Origin: CAWBRT01 sp963814745 | GTDB lineage: Bacteria; Acidobacteriota; Terriglobia; Terriglobales; Acidobacteriaceae | Assembly (NCBI GenBank): GCA_963814745.1 | Contig: CAWFEA010000003.1 | Location: 186,001 to 250,000 of the forward strand | Direction: 5' to 3' | DNA length: 64,000 bases | In this document: one piece after another, positions 47,277 through 55,737 of the stretch | How positions within the stretch are numbered: position 1 is the stretch's first letter | Layout: each line of letters starts with the position of its first letter | Notes under the pieces: model-generated | The model's database searches: none | Seen by the model: the letters and a program-made list of their open reading frames with translations, nothing else | What the model was told of the DNA's origin: nothing | Translations under genes and position numbers: made by a program

Positions 47277-48148
47277 TGGCTGAGTATGGAAAGCCTGAGG
47301 GGCTCGGCGGGGCCTCCGGATTCTGGGATGCGTGGTCTATATTCTCAGCGAACAAAGGAGCTGTCGCAGGGCTGGTGATCTGGTTCCTGATCATCTCTGT
47401 GGCCATCTTAGGGCCTATCCTCTACCCGGGGAACCCTTTCCAAATCGTCTCCACACCCATGTCGCCTCCGAGCGCGAAGCTGATCCTGGGAAGCGACTAC
47501 ATGGGACGGGACGTGCTGGCCGGGATTATCCATGGGGCCAAGGTCACGCTGCTTGTCGGTTTTGCGGCAACCTTCTGCACCGTCATTATCGGCGTCCTCG
47601 TCGGAACGCTTGCGGGCTACTACGGCGGGCGAATCGATCTCTTCCTCATGCGCATCACCGAATTCTTCCAGGTCCTGCCGCCGATCCTCCTCGCCATGGT
47701 TCTCGTCACGCTCTTTTCTCCCAGTTATATTACGGTCGTTGTCTCCATCGGGGCCGTAAACTGGATTAGCACTGCCCGACTGACACGCGCGGCCTTTCTC
47801 ACGATAAAGGAGATGGACTTCGTTTGCGCCGCCAGGGCGACCGGGGCGACGAACTCCCGGATCATGTGGCGCACTATCCTCCCCAATGCCTTTCCGCCCC
47901 TCATCGTCATCACCACCCTGACGATCGGCTCGGCGATCCTCTTCGAAGCGGCCCTGAGCTTCCTTGGCCTGACGGACCCTAACGTCATGACCTGGGGATT
48001 CATGATCGGTGCCTCGCGCAACTACATCTGGGACTCGTGGTGGGCGGTCACTTTTCCGGGTGTGGCCATTTTCTTGACCGTTTTGTCCATCAGCCTCATC
48101 GGAGACGGACTGAACGACGCTCTGAACCTTAAGCTGAGGGTCTTATGA
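47276..48148 (+). CDS. dppC: Peptide ABC permease, DppC family
   Basis: 290 residues from the ATG in TGATG; a longer upstream frame overlaps dppB and is unlikely. It contains LGSDYMGRDVLAGIIHGAKV, the DppC hallmark, and the EAA loop RATGATNSRIMWRTILPNAF. It overlaps dppD by four bases. Confidence 0.94.
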   Translation: MAEYGKPEGLGGASGFWDAWSIFSANKGAVAGLVIWFLIISVAILGPILYPGNPFQIVSTPMSPPSAKLILGSDYMGRDVLAGIIHGAKVTLLVGFAATFCTVIIGVLVGTLAGYYGGRIDLFLMRITEFFQVLPPILLAMVLVTLFSPSYITVVVSIGAVNWISTARLTRAAFLTIKEMDFVCAARATGATNSRIMWRTILPNAFPPLIVITTLTIGSAILFEAALSFLGLTDPNVMTWGFMIGASRNYIWDSWWAVTFPGVAIFLTVLSISLIGDGLNDALNLKLRVL

Positions 48149-49128
48149 GCCATGGAGGCGTCTTGCTTGAAGTGAAGGACCTCTGCTTGGATCTGCCGAC
48201 CCGGCAGGGTGCGGTCCGCGTCCTCCACGATGTGAGTCTCTCGCTCCGGAAAGGTGAAACGCTGGGGATCGTCGGCGAGAGTGGTTGCGGGAAAACAATG
48301 ACCGCTCTCTCCATCATGGGCCTGCAGCCGGGCAAGATCATGAGGGGTGAAATTCTCTTTCGGGGCGAAAACCTTGTGACAGCCGGTGAGAAGCGTCTCC
48401 GGGATATTCGCGGCAAGGAGATCTCCATGATTTTTCAGGAGGCGATGACTTCCCTCGACCCTGTTTTTACGATCGGCAATCAGATCGCGGAAGTGCTGCT
48501 GCGCCACGGAAATTCTTCCAAGATGTCAACCTGCGAGCAAGCGCTGGAGATCCTCAGGGCGGTCGGCCTTCCGGCACCGGAACAGCGGCTGCGGGAGTAC
48601 CCGCATCAGCTCTCGGGCGGGATGAGGCAGCGGGCCATTATCGCCATGGCGCTTGCCTGCAGGCCCAGCATCCTCGTTGCGGACGAACCGACTACAGCGC
48701 TGGATGTTACGACCCAGTCCCAGATCTTTGATCTTTTGCAAGAGATTCAGCGGAATATGAATACATCGATCTTGCTCATCACTCACGATATGGGCACGAT
48801 CGTGGAGCTTACCCACCGGGTCATAGTGATGTACGCAGGGCGGAGGGTCGAAGAGGGTATGGTTAACGAAGTGATCGGGACACCTCTCCACCCTTACACC
48901 CGGGGGCTTCTCAAGTGCGTTCCCGCGCCCGAGGCGGACCCGGGGCCGGATAGGGCCGAATTGGCTGAAATTCGTGGCATTGTCCCCGCGCTAACGGATC
49001 GAATCTCCGGCTGCCCCTTTGCGCCGCGCTGTGATTTTTCCAACACCCGATGCGCGAAGGAAATGCCGCAGGAATCGTTGATCACGGAAACCCACCGCGT
49101 ATTTTGCTGGCATGTCGCTGGCCTGTAA
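48145..49128 (+). CDS. dppD: Peptide ABC ATPase, DppD family
   Basis: 327 residues. Walker A GESGCGKTM lies near 49-57, the signature is LSGGMRQRAIIAMAL, Walker B is ILVADEPTTALDV, and the C-terminal oligopeptide-transport domain has HPYTRGLLKCVPAPE and the Cys-rich CPFAPRCDFSNTRC. The paired Cys of this last motif can hold an iron-sulfur cluster in some relatives. It overlaps dppF by 17 bases. Confidence 0.94.
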   Translation: MSHGGVLLEVKDLCLDLPTRQGAVRVLHDVSLSLRKGETLGIVGESGCGKTMTALSIMGLQPGKIMRGEILFRGENLVTAGEKRLRDIRGKEISMIFQEAMTSLDPVFTIGNQIAEVLLRHGNSSKMSTCEQALEILRAVGLPAPEQRLREYPHQLSGGMRQRAIIAMALACRPSILVADEPTTALDVTTQSQIFDLLQEIQRNMNTSILLITHDMGTIVELTHRVIVMYAGRRVEEGMVNEVIGTPLHPYTRGLLKCVPAPEADPGPDRAELAEIRGIVPALTDRISGCPFAPRCDFSNTRCAKEMPQESLITETHRVFCWHVAGL

Positions 49129-50110
49129 AAGGGAGAAAACGGATTTGCTGGAAATAGAAAGCCTCCGCACCTACTATCAGCTTCCCAAGCCCCATCTCTT
49201 CGCCAGGGCGCCCGTCGTCTATGCCGTTGACGGAGTGAGCTTTACCATTCCCTCCGGTCGGACCTTTGGCCTGGTGGGAGAGAGCGGCTGCGGGAAGTCA
49301 ACCGTGGCGCTCTCCATCCTGCGGCTGATCGAACCTACGTCGGGCTCCATCCGGCTGAAGGGGATGGACTTGCTCGGACTGGACGGAAAAGACATGCGCC
49401 GTATTCGCCGGCACATGCAGATGATTTTCCAGGACCCCTATTCTTCTTTAAACCCCAGGAGCAAGGCGCGAGAGATCGTCGCGGAGCCCCTTGTCGTGCA
49501 CAAAATCGGGACTTCTTCCGAACAGAAGGCCCGGGCGGAAGAACTCCTTGATATCGTGGGATTGCGGCCGGAACAGTTCGAGCTCTACCCGCACCAGTTT
49601 TCCGGTGGACAGCGCCAGAGGATCGCGATCGCCCGCGCGCTGGCACCGAAGCCGGACTTCATCGTCTGCGACGAGCCTGTCTCGTCCCTCGATGTCGCCA
49701 TTCAGGCTCAGATTATAAACCTCCTGGTCAGACTGCAGCGCGAATTCGGACTGACATTCCTTTTTATATCGCACAACTTATCCGTCGTTCAGCACGTCAG
49801 CGACGACATCGGGGTCATGTACCTGGGCAAGATCGTGGAGAAGGCACCCCGAAGGCTCATCTTCAATGAGCCCGTTCACCCTTATACCAGGGCATTGCTT
49901 TCGGCCGTTCCGGCACAGGATGTGTGCTTCAAGCAGTCCCTGGCCCGTATCCGGCTGAAAGGGGACCCTCCCAGCCCCATGAATCCTCCCCGAGGATGCC
50001 GTTTCAACACGCGCTGTTTTTTCGCTCAAGACGTATGCGGGGAAAACGAGCCGCCCTTGAAGGAAGTCTCGACCGGCCACTGGGTGGCGTGCCATTGTAT
50101 GCCGGTCTGA
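49112..50110 (+). CDS. dppF: Peptide ABC ATPase, DppF family
   Basis: 332 residues. Walker A GESGCGKST, signature FSGGQRQRIAIARAL, Walker B FIVCDEPVSSLDVA and the C-terminal CRFNTRCFFAQDVC cysteine motif. It completes the importer (binding protein, two permeases, two ATPases). The M20 peptidase gene begins 34 bases later after GAAGGAGG, so peptide uptake and cleavage are probably one unit. Confidence 0.94.
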   Translation: MSLACKREKTDLLEIESLRTYYQLPKPHLFARAPVVYAVDGVSFTIPSGRTFGLVGESGCGKSTVALSILRLIEPTSGSIRLKGMDLLGLDGKDMRRIRRHMQMIFQDPYSSLNPRSKAREIVAEPLVVHKIGTSSEQKARAEELLDIVGLRPEQFELYPHQFSGGQRQRIAIARALAPKPDFIVCDEPVSSLDVAIQAQIINLLVRLQREFGLTFLFISHNLSVVQHVSDDIGVMYLGKIVEKAPRRLIFNEPVHPYTRALLSAVPAQDVCFKQSLARIRLKGDPPSPMNPPRGCRFNTRCFFAQDVCGENEPPLKEVSTGHWVACHCMPV

Positions 50111-50144
50111 ATCGGACGAATCGCCATTATGAAGGAGGACGAAT

Positions 50145-51392
50145 ATGCTAACTGACTTGGAGAAGAGGGTGCTCGCCGCCATAAAAGTAGAAGAGGTCGT
50201 TCCTTTCTTGCAGTCCATGGTGCGTATTCCTTCCGTGAGCGCCGACGAGCAGAGGGTTGCGGAGTACATTGCAGAGAACATCAGGAAATGGGGATTCCGG
50301 GAAATCGTCCTGCAGGGAATCGAGGGCTACCCCGGAAGGACGAACCTCGTCGCCTGGCTGCGGGGTAAGGAGAGAAAGCCCGCCCTCATGATCACGGCCC
50401 ACCTAGATACCACTACCGTCGACACCGCTGATCGCGGCAAATGGCTCGTCGATCCGTTTTCGGCTGAGGTCAGGGATGGACGCGTCTACGGAATCGGCAG
50501 CGCCGATGACAAGGGGGGCTGCGCGGTTATGGTCATGGCGGCTAAGGCCATATTAGACGCGGGCGTGAAGCTTCCCGGCGATCTTCTCATGGGCTTGGTG
50601 GCCGACGAAGAAGGCCAGATGCTTGGGATCAAGCAGTTCATTAAATCCGGGCTCCATAAATCGGTGAACGCCTGTCTCAGCGGCGACCCTTTCGGGATGC
50701 CCATGATCGTGGATACCTGGCCAGGGCGGACGTATGGCCTGGTAACTTTCGAAGGCAGAAATGCCCATGCAGGAGCTTCCCCCTGGTCGGGTATGGGGCT
50801 CAACGCGATCCACAAGGCGGGAAAGTTCATCGCGGCCTTGGACGACTCGGCGCCCGAAAATCCTGTTCATCCCGTGTACGGGAGGTCCTTCTGGCAAGTT
50901 CTACGGGTGGAAGGGGGATGGCAGGGGACCCTCTCGGCCCAAAAGCCCGACTCGTGCCGTGTCCTCGTGGATATCCGCCTCGTCCCCGGCCACGACCCTG
51001 AAACAGCCTGGGCCGACCTGCGAAATCTGCTGGGCCGGTTGCAGTCTGAGGATCCAGACATAAAGGCGACGCTTGAAGTGTGGGACCGGAGGCCCGGGTA
51101 CACGATCGCACGCGACACCCCGCTGGTGAAGGCGGTCGCTGCAGCTTACGAGGAAATAGTAGGCAAGGCTATAAAATACGGCGGCGGGCCCGTGAGCAGG
51201 GTGGCCTCGATCGGGACGACCGACACCCACTATCTGGCTTACGAAGGCATTCCGTGCGTGAACGCCGCCGGGCCAACACCGGAAAATTCGGGGGCCCACG
51301 CCGCCAATGAATCCATGCCCATTGATGTTTTAATAGGAAACGTCAAGGCCGTTGCCCTGACTATCTTGCGGTATTTCGAAGTGTTGAAATAG
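50145..51392 (+). CDS. M20-family metallopeptidase (ArgE/DapE/carboxypeptidase-like)
   Basis: 415 residues. Metal-site motifs: ALMITAHLDTTTVD (ligand His/Asp) near 83-96, GIGSADDKGGCAVMVMA near 118, the catalytic glutamate pair ADEEGQMLG near 154, and the final His in TDTHYLAYEG near 357. The dimerisation domain contains FEGRNAHAGASP. M20 enzymes remove acyl groups or amino acids from peptides and N-acyl amino acids. Its place at the end of a peptide-importer operon suggests it works on the imported compound. Confidence 0.9.
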   Translation: MLTDLEKRVLAAIKVEEVVPFLQSMVRIPSVSADEQRVAEYIAENIRKWGFREIVLQGIEGYPGRTNLVAWLRGKERKPALMITAHLDTTTVDTADRGKWLVDPFSAEVRDGRVYGIGSADDKGGCAVMVMAAKAILDAGVKLPGDLLMGLVADEEGQMLGIKQFIKSGLHKSVNACLSGDPFGMPMIVDTWPGRTYGLVTFEGRNAHAGASPWSGMGLNAIHKAGKFIAALDDSAPENPVHPVYGRSFWQVLRVEGGWQGTLSAQKPDSCRVLVDIRLVPGHDPETAWADLRNLLGRLQSEDPDIKATLEVWDRRPGYTIARDTPLVKAVAAAYEEIVGKAIKYGGGPVSRVASIGTTDTHYLAYEGIPCVNAAGPTPENSGAHAANESMPIDVLIGNVKAVALTILRYFEVLK

Positions 51393-51494
51393 GAGGGTAC
51401 CGAATGTAATGGCCTTGTGCGGCGGTGGAAGTGGCGTGTGGGGAAAAGCTGGCTGGGGTAGGATTTGCGGGCCAGATCTCCCAGAAGCGGGCTT

Positions 51495-51719
51495 ATGGGA
51501 CACCCGGCAGTAGCCGAAGCTGCGGTAGTTGCCATTCTGGATGCCAAGTGGGGGGAGTGGCCCGTTGCCGCCGTGGTGCTCAAACCGGGGATGGCGGCGA
51601 GCGGAGAAGAGCTGGCGGCGTTCATCGCGCCCAAGTTCGTCAAGTGGTGGCTATCCGACAAGTATGTCTTCCTGGATTCCATCCCCCGCACTTCCACGGG
51701 CAAGCAGTGTCGTTGCTGA
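51495..51719 (+). pseudogene. C-terminal scrap of an AMP-binding acyl-CoA synthetase
   Basis: The frame reads MGHPAVAEAAVVAILDAKWG, WPVAAVVLKPGM and IPRTSTGK, the C-terminal swivel domain of fatty-acyl-CoA synthetases. The protein stops just after the catalytic lysine region. The large N-terminal AMP-binding domain is absent. Confidence 0.75.
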
Positions 51720-51746
51720 CTTCAGCCCACTTGCGGATCGGCACAT

Positions 51747-52649
51747 TCACTGTCGCGAGCGCGGACCCGAGCTGCGGGCCTGTGCCCAGGGCCGGATGAT
51801 TTCCTGCCAATCTTCTGGCGGTTTTGCCCCAAACTCATGTTTGAGATCCATAGCAGCAAGCCATTTCAGGCGTTCACAGGTGGCTCTGGTCATCACCGGG
51901 TTCACCTGCAAGCTCTCCAGCATCTCCACCACGCTTTTCATCTCGTGCAAATGCCTCTCCGCAAAAATGGAGCTGCCGGTGACGTGATATTTGGCCACTT
52001 GCTCGAACGGCTGCGCGTCCATTGTCGCCGACAGGGATTTCAGCACCAGATGTTCAACCTTCATCACCGATGCCGCTTCCAAGACCTCGGCCATCAGAGC
52101 CGGAAAACCTTTGGAGAAGATGCTGCGCACGAACTTGATTGCCGTCGCGTCTCCAGCCACCTCACTGACTTTTTCGATCTGCATTCCGTAAGGCGTCAGC
52201 AGTCGGATGAAAAGATCGGCGCCGTTTCCGCTGGCCAGGATGGGAGCTTTGTGCTGGAAGATTGCCAATCGCGCCATGATTGCAGCGTCCACGAATAAGG
52301 CCCCGGCCCTTCGCACTGCCTCGTCAATGTCATGCTTCTGGGCCGGCGCAGCGGTCGTGAGATCGACGTACAACGTTTCCGGGCGCACGAAAGGGATCAA
52401 TTCGCGCGCGGCCGCACCAGCATTGCTGGGGGGAATGGCTACCATAACCACCTCGACGGCGTCTAATACTGCCTGCGGTGTGGGAAGCAGCGTCGCCCCA
52501 GCGTACTCACTGCGTTGCTTAAGGTGGCTGCCGCGGGTAGGGTCTGCTTGCATGACATCGTAGGCGACAATACCTTCCAGGCCCGCCCCCTTGAGGCCTC
52601 GGGTCATCTCGGACCCAACTTCTCCAAAACCAATAAACCCCAATCTCAT
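51747..52649 (-). CDS. 6-phosphogluconate-dehydrogenase-like NAD(P)-binding protein (DUF1932 type)
   Basis: About 300 residues. An in-frame ATG at 52667 would add six residues; 52649 gives MRLGFIGFGEVGSEM directly. The Rossmann motif GFGEVG is near 8-13. The C-terminal part (KFVRSIFSKGFPALMAEVLE, AERHLHEMKSVVEMLESL) is the helical domain found in DUF1932 proteins. These resemble beta-hydroxyacid dehydrogenases; substrates are mostly unknown. It lies convergent to the synthetase scrap. Confidence 0.85.
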   Translation of the reverse strand: MRLGFIGFGEVGSEMTRGLKGAGLEGIVAYDVMQADPTRGSHLKQRSEYAGATLLPTPQAVLDAVEVVMVAIPPSNAGAAARELIPFVRPETLYVDLTTAAPAQKHDIDEAVRRAGALFVDAAIMARLAIFQHKAPILASGNGADLFIRLLTPYGMQIEKVSEVAGDATAIKFVRSIFSKGFPALMAEVLEAASVMKVEHLVLKSLSATMDAQPFEQVAKYHVTGSSIFAERHLHEMKSVVEMLESLQVNPVMTRATCERLKWLAAMDLKHEFGAKPPEDWQEIIRPWAQARSSGPRSRQ

Positions 52650-52914
52650 AACCGCCCCCAAAGACATCAGTTCTCAGCGAGTGAGTCTAATTGAGTCTAA
52701 CAAGGAGAGATGAGAATCGAAAAGCAGAACTATCTAGTTGACGACGGCCTGCCGATACGGAGTAGAATACCGCTGCTTACCTGGAGTCTGAAAACGCTTC
52801 GTGTGACTCACAAGAGTGCGCTGGCAGAGGCGCTGTCAAACTCTCGGCTATACCGCCCGTTCTTTCACAAATAAATCCGCCGTCATTGGCGTTTCCAAAA
52901 CGCAGGAGGAATCG

Positions 52915-53964
52915 GTGAGAAAGAAAATAGCAGTCTTGGGTACGGGAGCAATCGGTAGCAGCGTCGCCAGCGAGTTGACCCGTGCGGGGCAGGACGTGTG
53001 CTTAATCGACCAATGGGCAGCGCATGTCGATGCCATGAAGTCCAATGGCTTGCACATCCAGATGGTCGAGGGCGACCTACGAATCAAAGTACGGGCCGTT
53101 CACTTGTGCGAAGTCTGCACTTTGAAGCAGACGTTCGACGTCGTCTTTCTTACCTGCAAGTCTCCTGACAGCATCTGGTTGGCAGAGTTCATCAAACCAT
53201 ATTTGGCACCCAGTGGCGTGCTGGTGCCGTTGCAGAACAGCCTCAACGACGAGTGGGTGGCGCCACTGATAGGCTATGAGCGCGACGTCGCCGCCGTAGT
53301 CGAGTTGGCCGCCGAACTGTGGAAACCGGGCATCATAAAGCGTCACACCAGCCCGACCAGGACATGGTTTGCCCTGGGCGAGCTGCACGGACGGGTAACG
53401 CCGCGCGTCCAGGAATTAGCCTCTATTCTGAGCGCGTCCGGTAAGGTCGAGGTCAAGACCAACATCTGGGGCGGTAAGTGGTCCAAGCTGACACTTAACT
53501 GTATGTCGCAGGCGGTCTCCGGAGCCCTACGCATCAGCGATTGGGAGATTTCGCAGAGTGTGCCTCTGATGGATGTCGCGGTGGCGTTAGGCCGGGAGTG
53601 TTTGCAGGTCGGTATTGCCCTGGGCTACCAAATTGAACCCATTATCGGGATGACGGCTGAAGAAATGTTGGGAGCAAGCGACGACGTACTGCGGCGCGCT
53701 CTGTTGAGACTGTACTCCCACATCGGTCAGAAGTCGATCAACTCGTTCCTGCAGGACCTGATCAAGGGACGTCCAACAGAAGTGCACCACATGAATGGAT
53801 TGGTGGCGCGCAAGGGGCGGGCTGCTGGGGTGCCAACGCCGCTCAACGAGAAGATTACCGCGATGATTGAGGAGATCGAAGCAGGTCGTCTGGGCTTGGG
53901 GCCAGAAAATCTCGGCCTGGTGGAGAACCTGGTACCCGAGAGGCGGGCTGCCACTGGTCGGTAA
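52915..53964 (+). CDS. Ketopantoate reductase-like dehydrogenase (ApbA/PanE family)
   Basis: About 349 residues from the GTG at 52915, which has AGGAGGA at ideal spacing; the longer frame to 52816 has no ribosome site. Rossmann motif KKIAVLGTGAIGSSVASEL. The catalytic lysine segment is WGGKWSKLTLNCMSQAVSGA, and EVHHMNGLVARKGRAAGVPT is the conserved C-terminal region. At this length it belongs to the larger 2-dehydropantoate reductase-like branch, often catabolic rather than pantothenate-making. Confidence 0.88.
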   Translation: MRKKIAVLGTGAIGSSVASELTRAGQDVCLIDQWAAHVDAMKSNGLHIQMVEGDLRIKVRAVHLCEVCTLKQTFDVVFLTCKSPDSIWLAEFIKPYLAPSGVLVPLQNSLNDEWVAPLIGYERDVAAVVELAAELWKPGIIKRHTSPTRTWFALGELHGRVTPRVQELASILSASGKVEVKTNIWGGKWSKLTLNCMSQAVSGALRISDWEISQSVPLMDVAVALGRECLQVGIALGYQIEPIIGMTAEEMLGASDDVLRRALLRLYSHIGQKSINSFLQDLIKGRPTEVHHMNGLVARKGRAAGVPTPLNEKITAMIEEIEAGRLGLGPENLGLVENLVPERRAATGR

Positions 53965-54136
53965 ACCTCGAAATCTGATTATGATGGTGCGGGTGCGTAG
54001 AGCTGAAACTGCCTTGGCAGGCGGCAAAAAAGTAAGATCCCGTGGGGCCAGATTCAGCGATCGTGGAACATGCGGTTCCTCGCAATCGCCTACTCCGGCG
54101 TCTTGCCCGCGCCGGCACACGCGACGAAAACACCGG

Positions 54137-55450
54137 TCACGACCTCTGCAGCACCGTCCGCTCGGGGTTAATGACAAACGCCCACAGCAACGCGGCGCCT
54201 GTCAGAATTGCGGCCGTGATCAAGAATGGCGCTAGCCAATAACCTCTCTGAACAAGAGCTCCGAAGATAATCATCGAAGTCGCACCCGCACCCTGGGCGA
54301 TCATGTTCATTACGGCAAATACTATGCCGGCATACCCACCTGCGATATCCAGAGAGGCTGCACATGAGGGTGCGTTAACCATCTGAGTGAAGAAATTGGC
54401 AATGGTCAGGCAGATGACTACCAGCACATGGTTCGAAGCCAAAGCCGCAGGGATAATGGAAATGGCGGCACCGACCAAACCAGCAATGCAGATGCCACGG
54501 CGCGACCATTTAAGGTTTCCTGTCTTTTTCGCCAGGTAATCGGTAAGAACGCCACCAACCAGGACACCGACACCTCCCGCGAACAACGGCACGGGAGCAA
54601 GGCGGCCCATGTTCTTCAGCGAGAAGTGCCGGAACTCCACCAGGTAAGTCGGCATCCAATACAAAAAGAAATTCTGGCTATATACAAAAGCGCCGTAGAC
54701 AGCTCCCATGAGCCAGGTGGTCGGACAGCCAAGGATGAGGCCCCAGGGAACTTGAACCTTCTTCTTGGCTTCGATTACACCGATTCCTGCCCGGATGTAC
54801 TCGGCCTCGGCAGCATTGACATGCTTGCTTTGCTCGGGCTGGTCACGAAACATAAACCACCAAGCGACGGACCATACAACCCCGACCAGGCCGAAGGCGT
54901 AGAAGATGGCGCGCCAGCCCCAAGCGGTCATGATAGCGACCGCAACCAGCGGCACTACCGAGGTGGCGAATTGGCCGGCACCATGGAAGACACCATTTGC
55001 CGCGCCCCGCTCGGACTTGGGGTACCAGTACTGCATCACCTGGTGTCCGCCTGGGAAGCAGCCAGATTCGCCCACGCCAAAGACAAATCGTATGACGACC
55101 AGCGAGATAAATCCCCAGGCGTGGGCAGTCGCCATGGTCATGAGCGACCAAAACAACGCCACCAGAGTCAGCAACTTTCTCGGGCCGAATTTGCCGCTGA
55201 GCCATCCTGCGGGAAATTGACCGAGCGAATAGGCCCAGGCAAACGCACTGAAGATGACGCCCATCTGGGTTTTCGTGAAACCGAATTCCTTCATCATCAT
55301 GGGGGCGGCAATGGAAATGTTGGTTCGATCCATGTAGGTGATCAACGAGATCAAGGCCAGCATAACCAGAACCAGCCAACGATAGCCGCTTCGCCTCTGC
55401 GCATCCCTGCCCGTCTCCCTCCCTCCGTCACTGGCAGTTGCATTATCCAT
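54137..55450 (-). CDS. MFS transporter, anion:cation symporter (ACS) family
   Basis: 437 residues with twelve helices. The opening LISLITYMDRTNISIAAPMM and the following MGVIFSAFAWAYSLGQFPAG are typical of ACS carriers, which take up organic acids such as hexuronates, tartrate or glucarate. The helix 2-3 loop has LSGKFGPRKLLT. With two dehydrogenases upstream, it may supply a hydroxy acid. It ends 130 bases before the + strand reductase gene's opposite end, in convergent orientation. Confidence 0.9.
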   Translation of the reverse strand: MDNATASDGGRETGRDAQRRSGYRWLVLVMLALISLITYMDRTNISIAAPMMMKEFGFTKTQMGVIFSAFAWAYSLGQFPAGWLSGKFGPRKLLTLVALFWSLMTMATAHAWGFISLVVIRFVFGVGESGCFPGGHQVMQYWYPKSERGAANGVFHGAGQFATSVVPLVAVAIMTAWGWRAIFYAFGLVGVVWSVAWWFMFRDQPEQSKHVNAAEAEYIRAGIGVIEAKKKVQVPWGLILGCPTTWLMGAVYGAFVYSQNFFLYWMPTYLVEFRHFSLKNMGRLAPVPLFAGGVGVLVGGVLTDYLAKKTGNLKWSRRGICIAGLVGAAISIIPAALASNHVLVVICLTIANFFTQMVNAPSCAASLDIAGGYAGIVFAVMNMIAQGAGATSMIIFGALVQRGYWLAPFLITAAILTGAALLWAFVINPERTVLQRS

Positions 55451-55636
55451 TCAAGCCCCGCGAGTTTGAGTGATTTAAAAAATGGTGACGATGTATAGTA
55501 CATTTCCCGAGTTCAAGCCGTGAGAGTCGTCACGTGATCGTGTGACGACATTGGATGATTGTTAGAACCAAACCGACGTTTGGCGCTGGTGGGTGGGGGT
55601 CGGATTCCGGGCCTTTCCGATAATGACGATTGGGGC

Positions 55637-55713
55637 GTGAACAGGGTAGCGGAGATGGCCAGGATGATGAAATACATGATCAGACTGGCAAAGAACATAC
55701 CGTGGCCGACATG
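55637..55713 (-). pseudogene. Possible Nramp-type metal transporter fragment at the 3' exon of the intron
   Basis: Immediately beyond the 3' end of the group II intron, the - strand frame reads GHGMFFASLIMYFIILAISA then TLFT. This resembles a helix of Nramp (MntH) transporters (SNLIMYFIILTTAATL). The similarity lasts some 25 residues. Confidence 0.35.
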
Positions 55714-55737
55714 TGGACGCTAGGGCGTCAGATCGGC

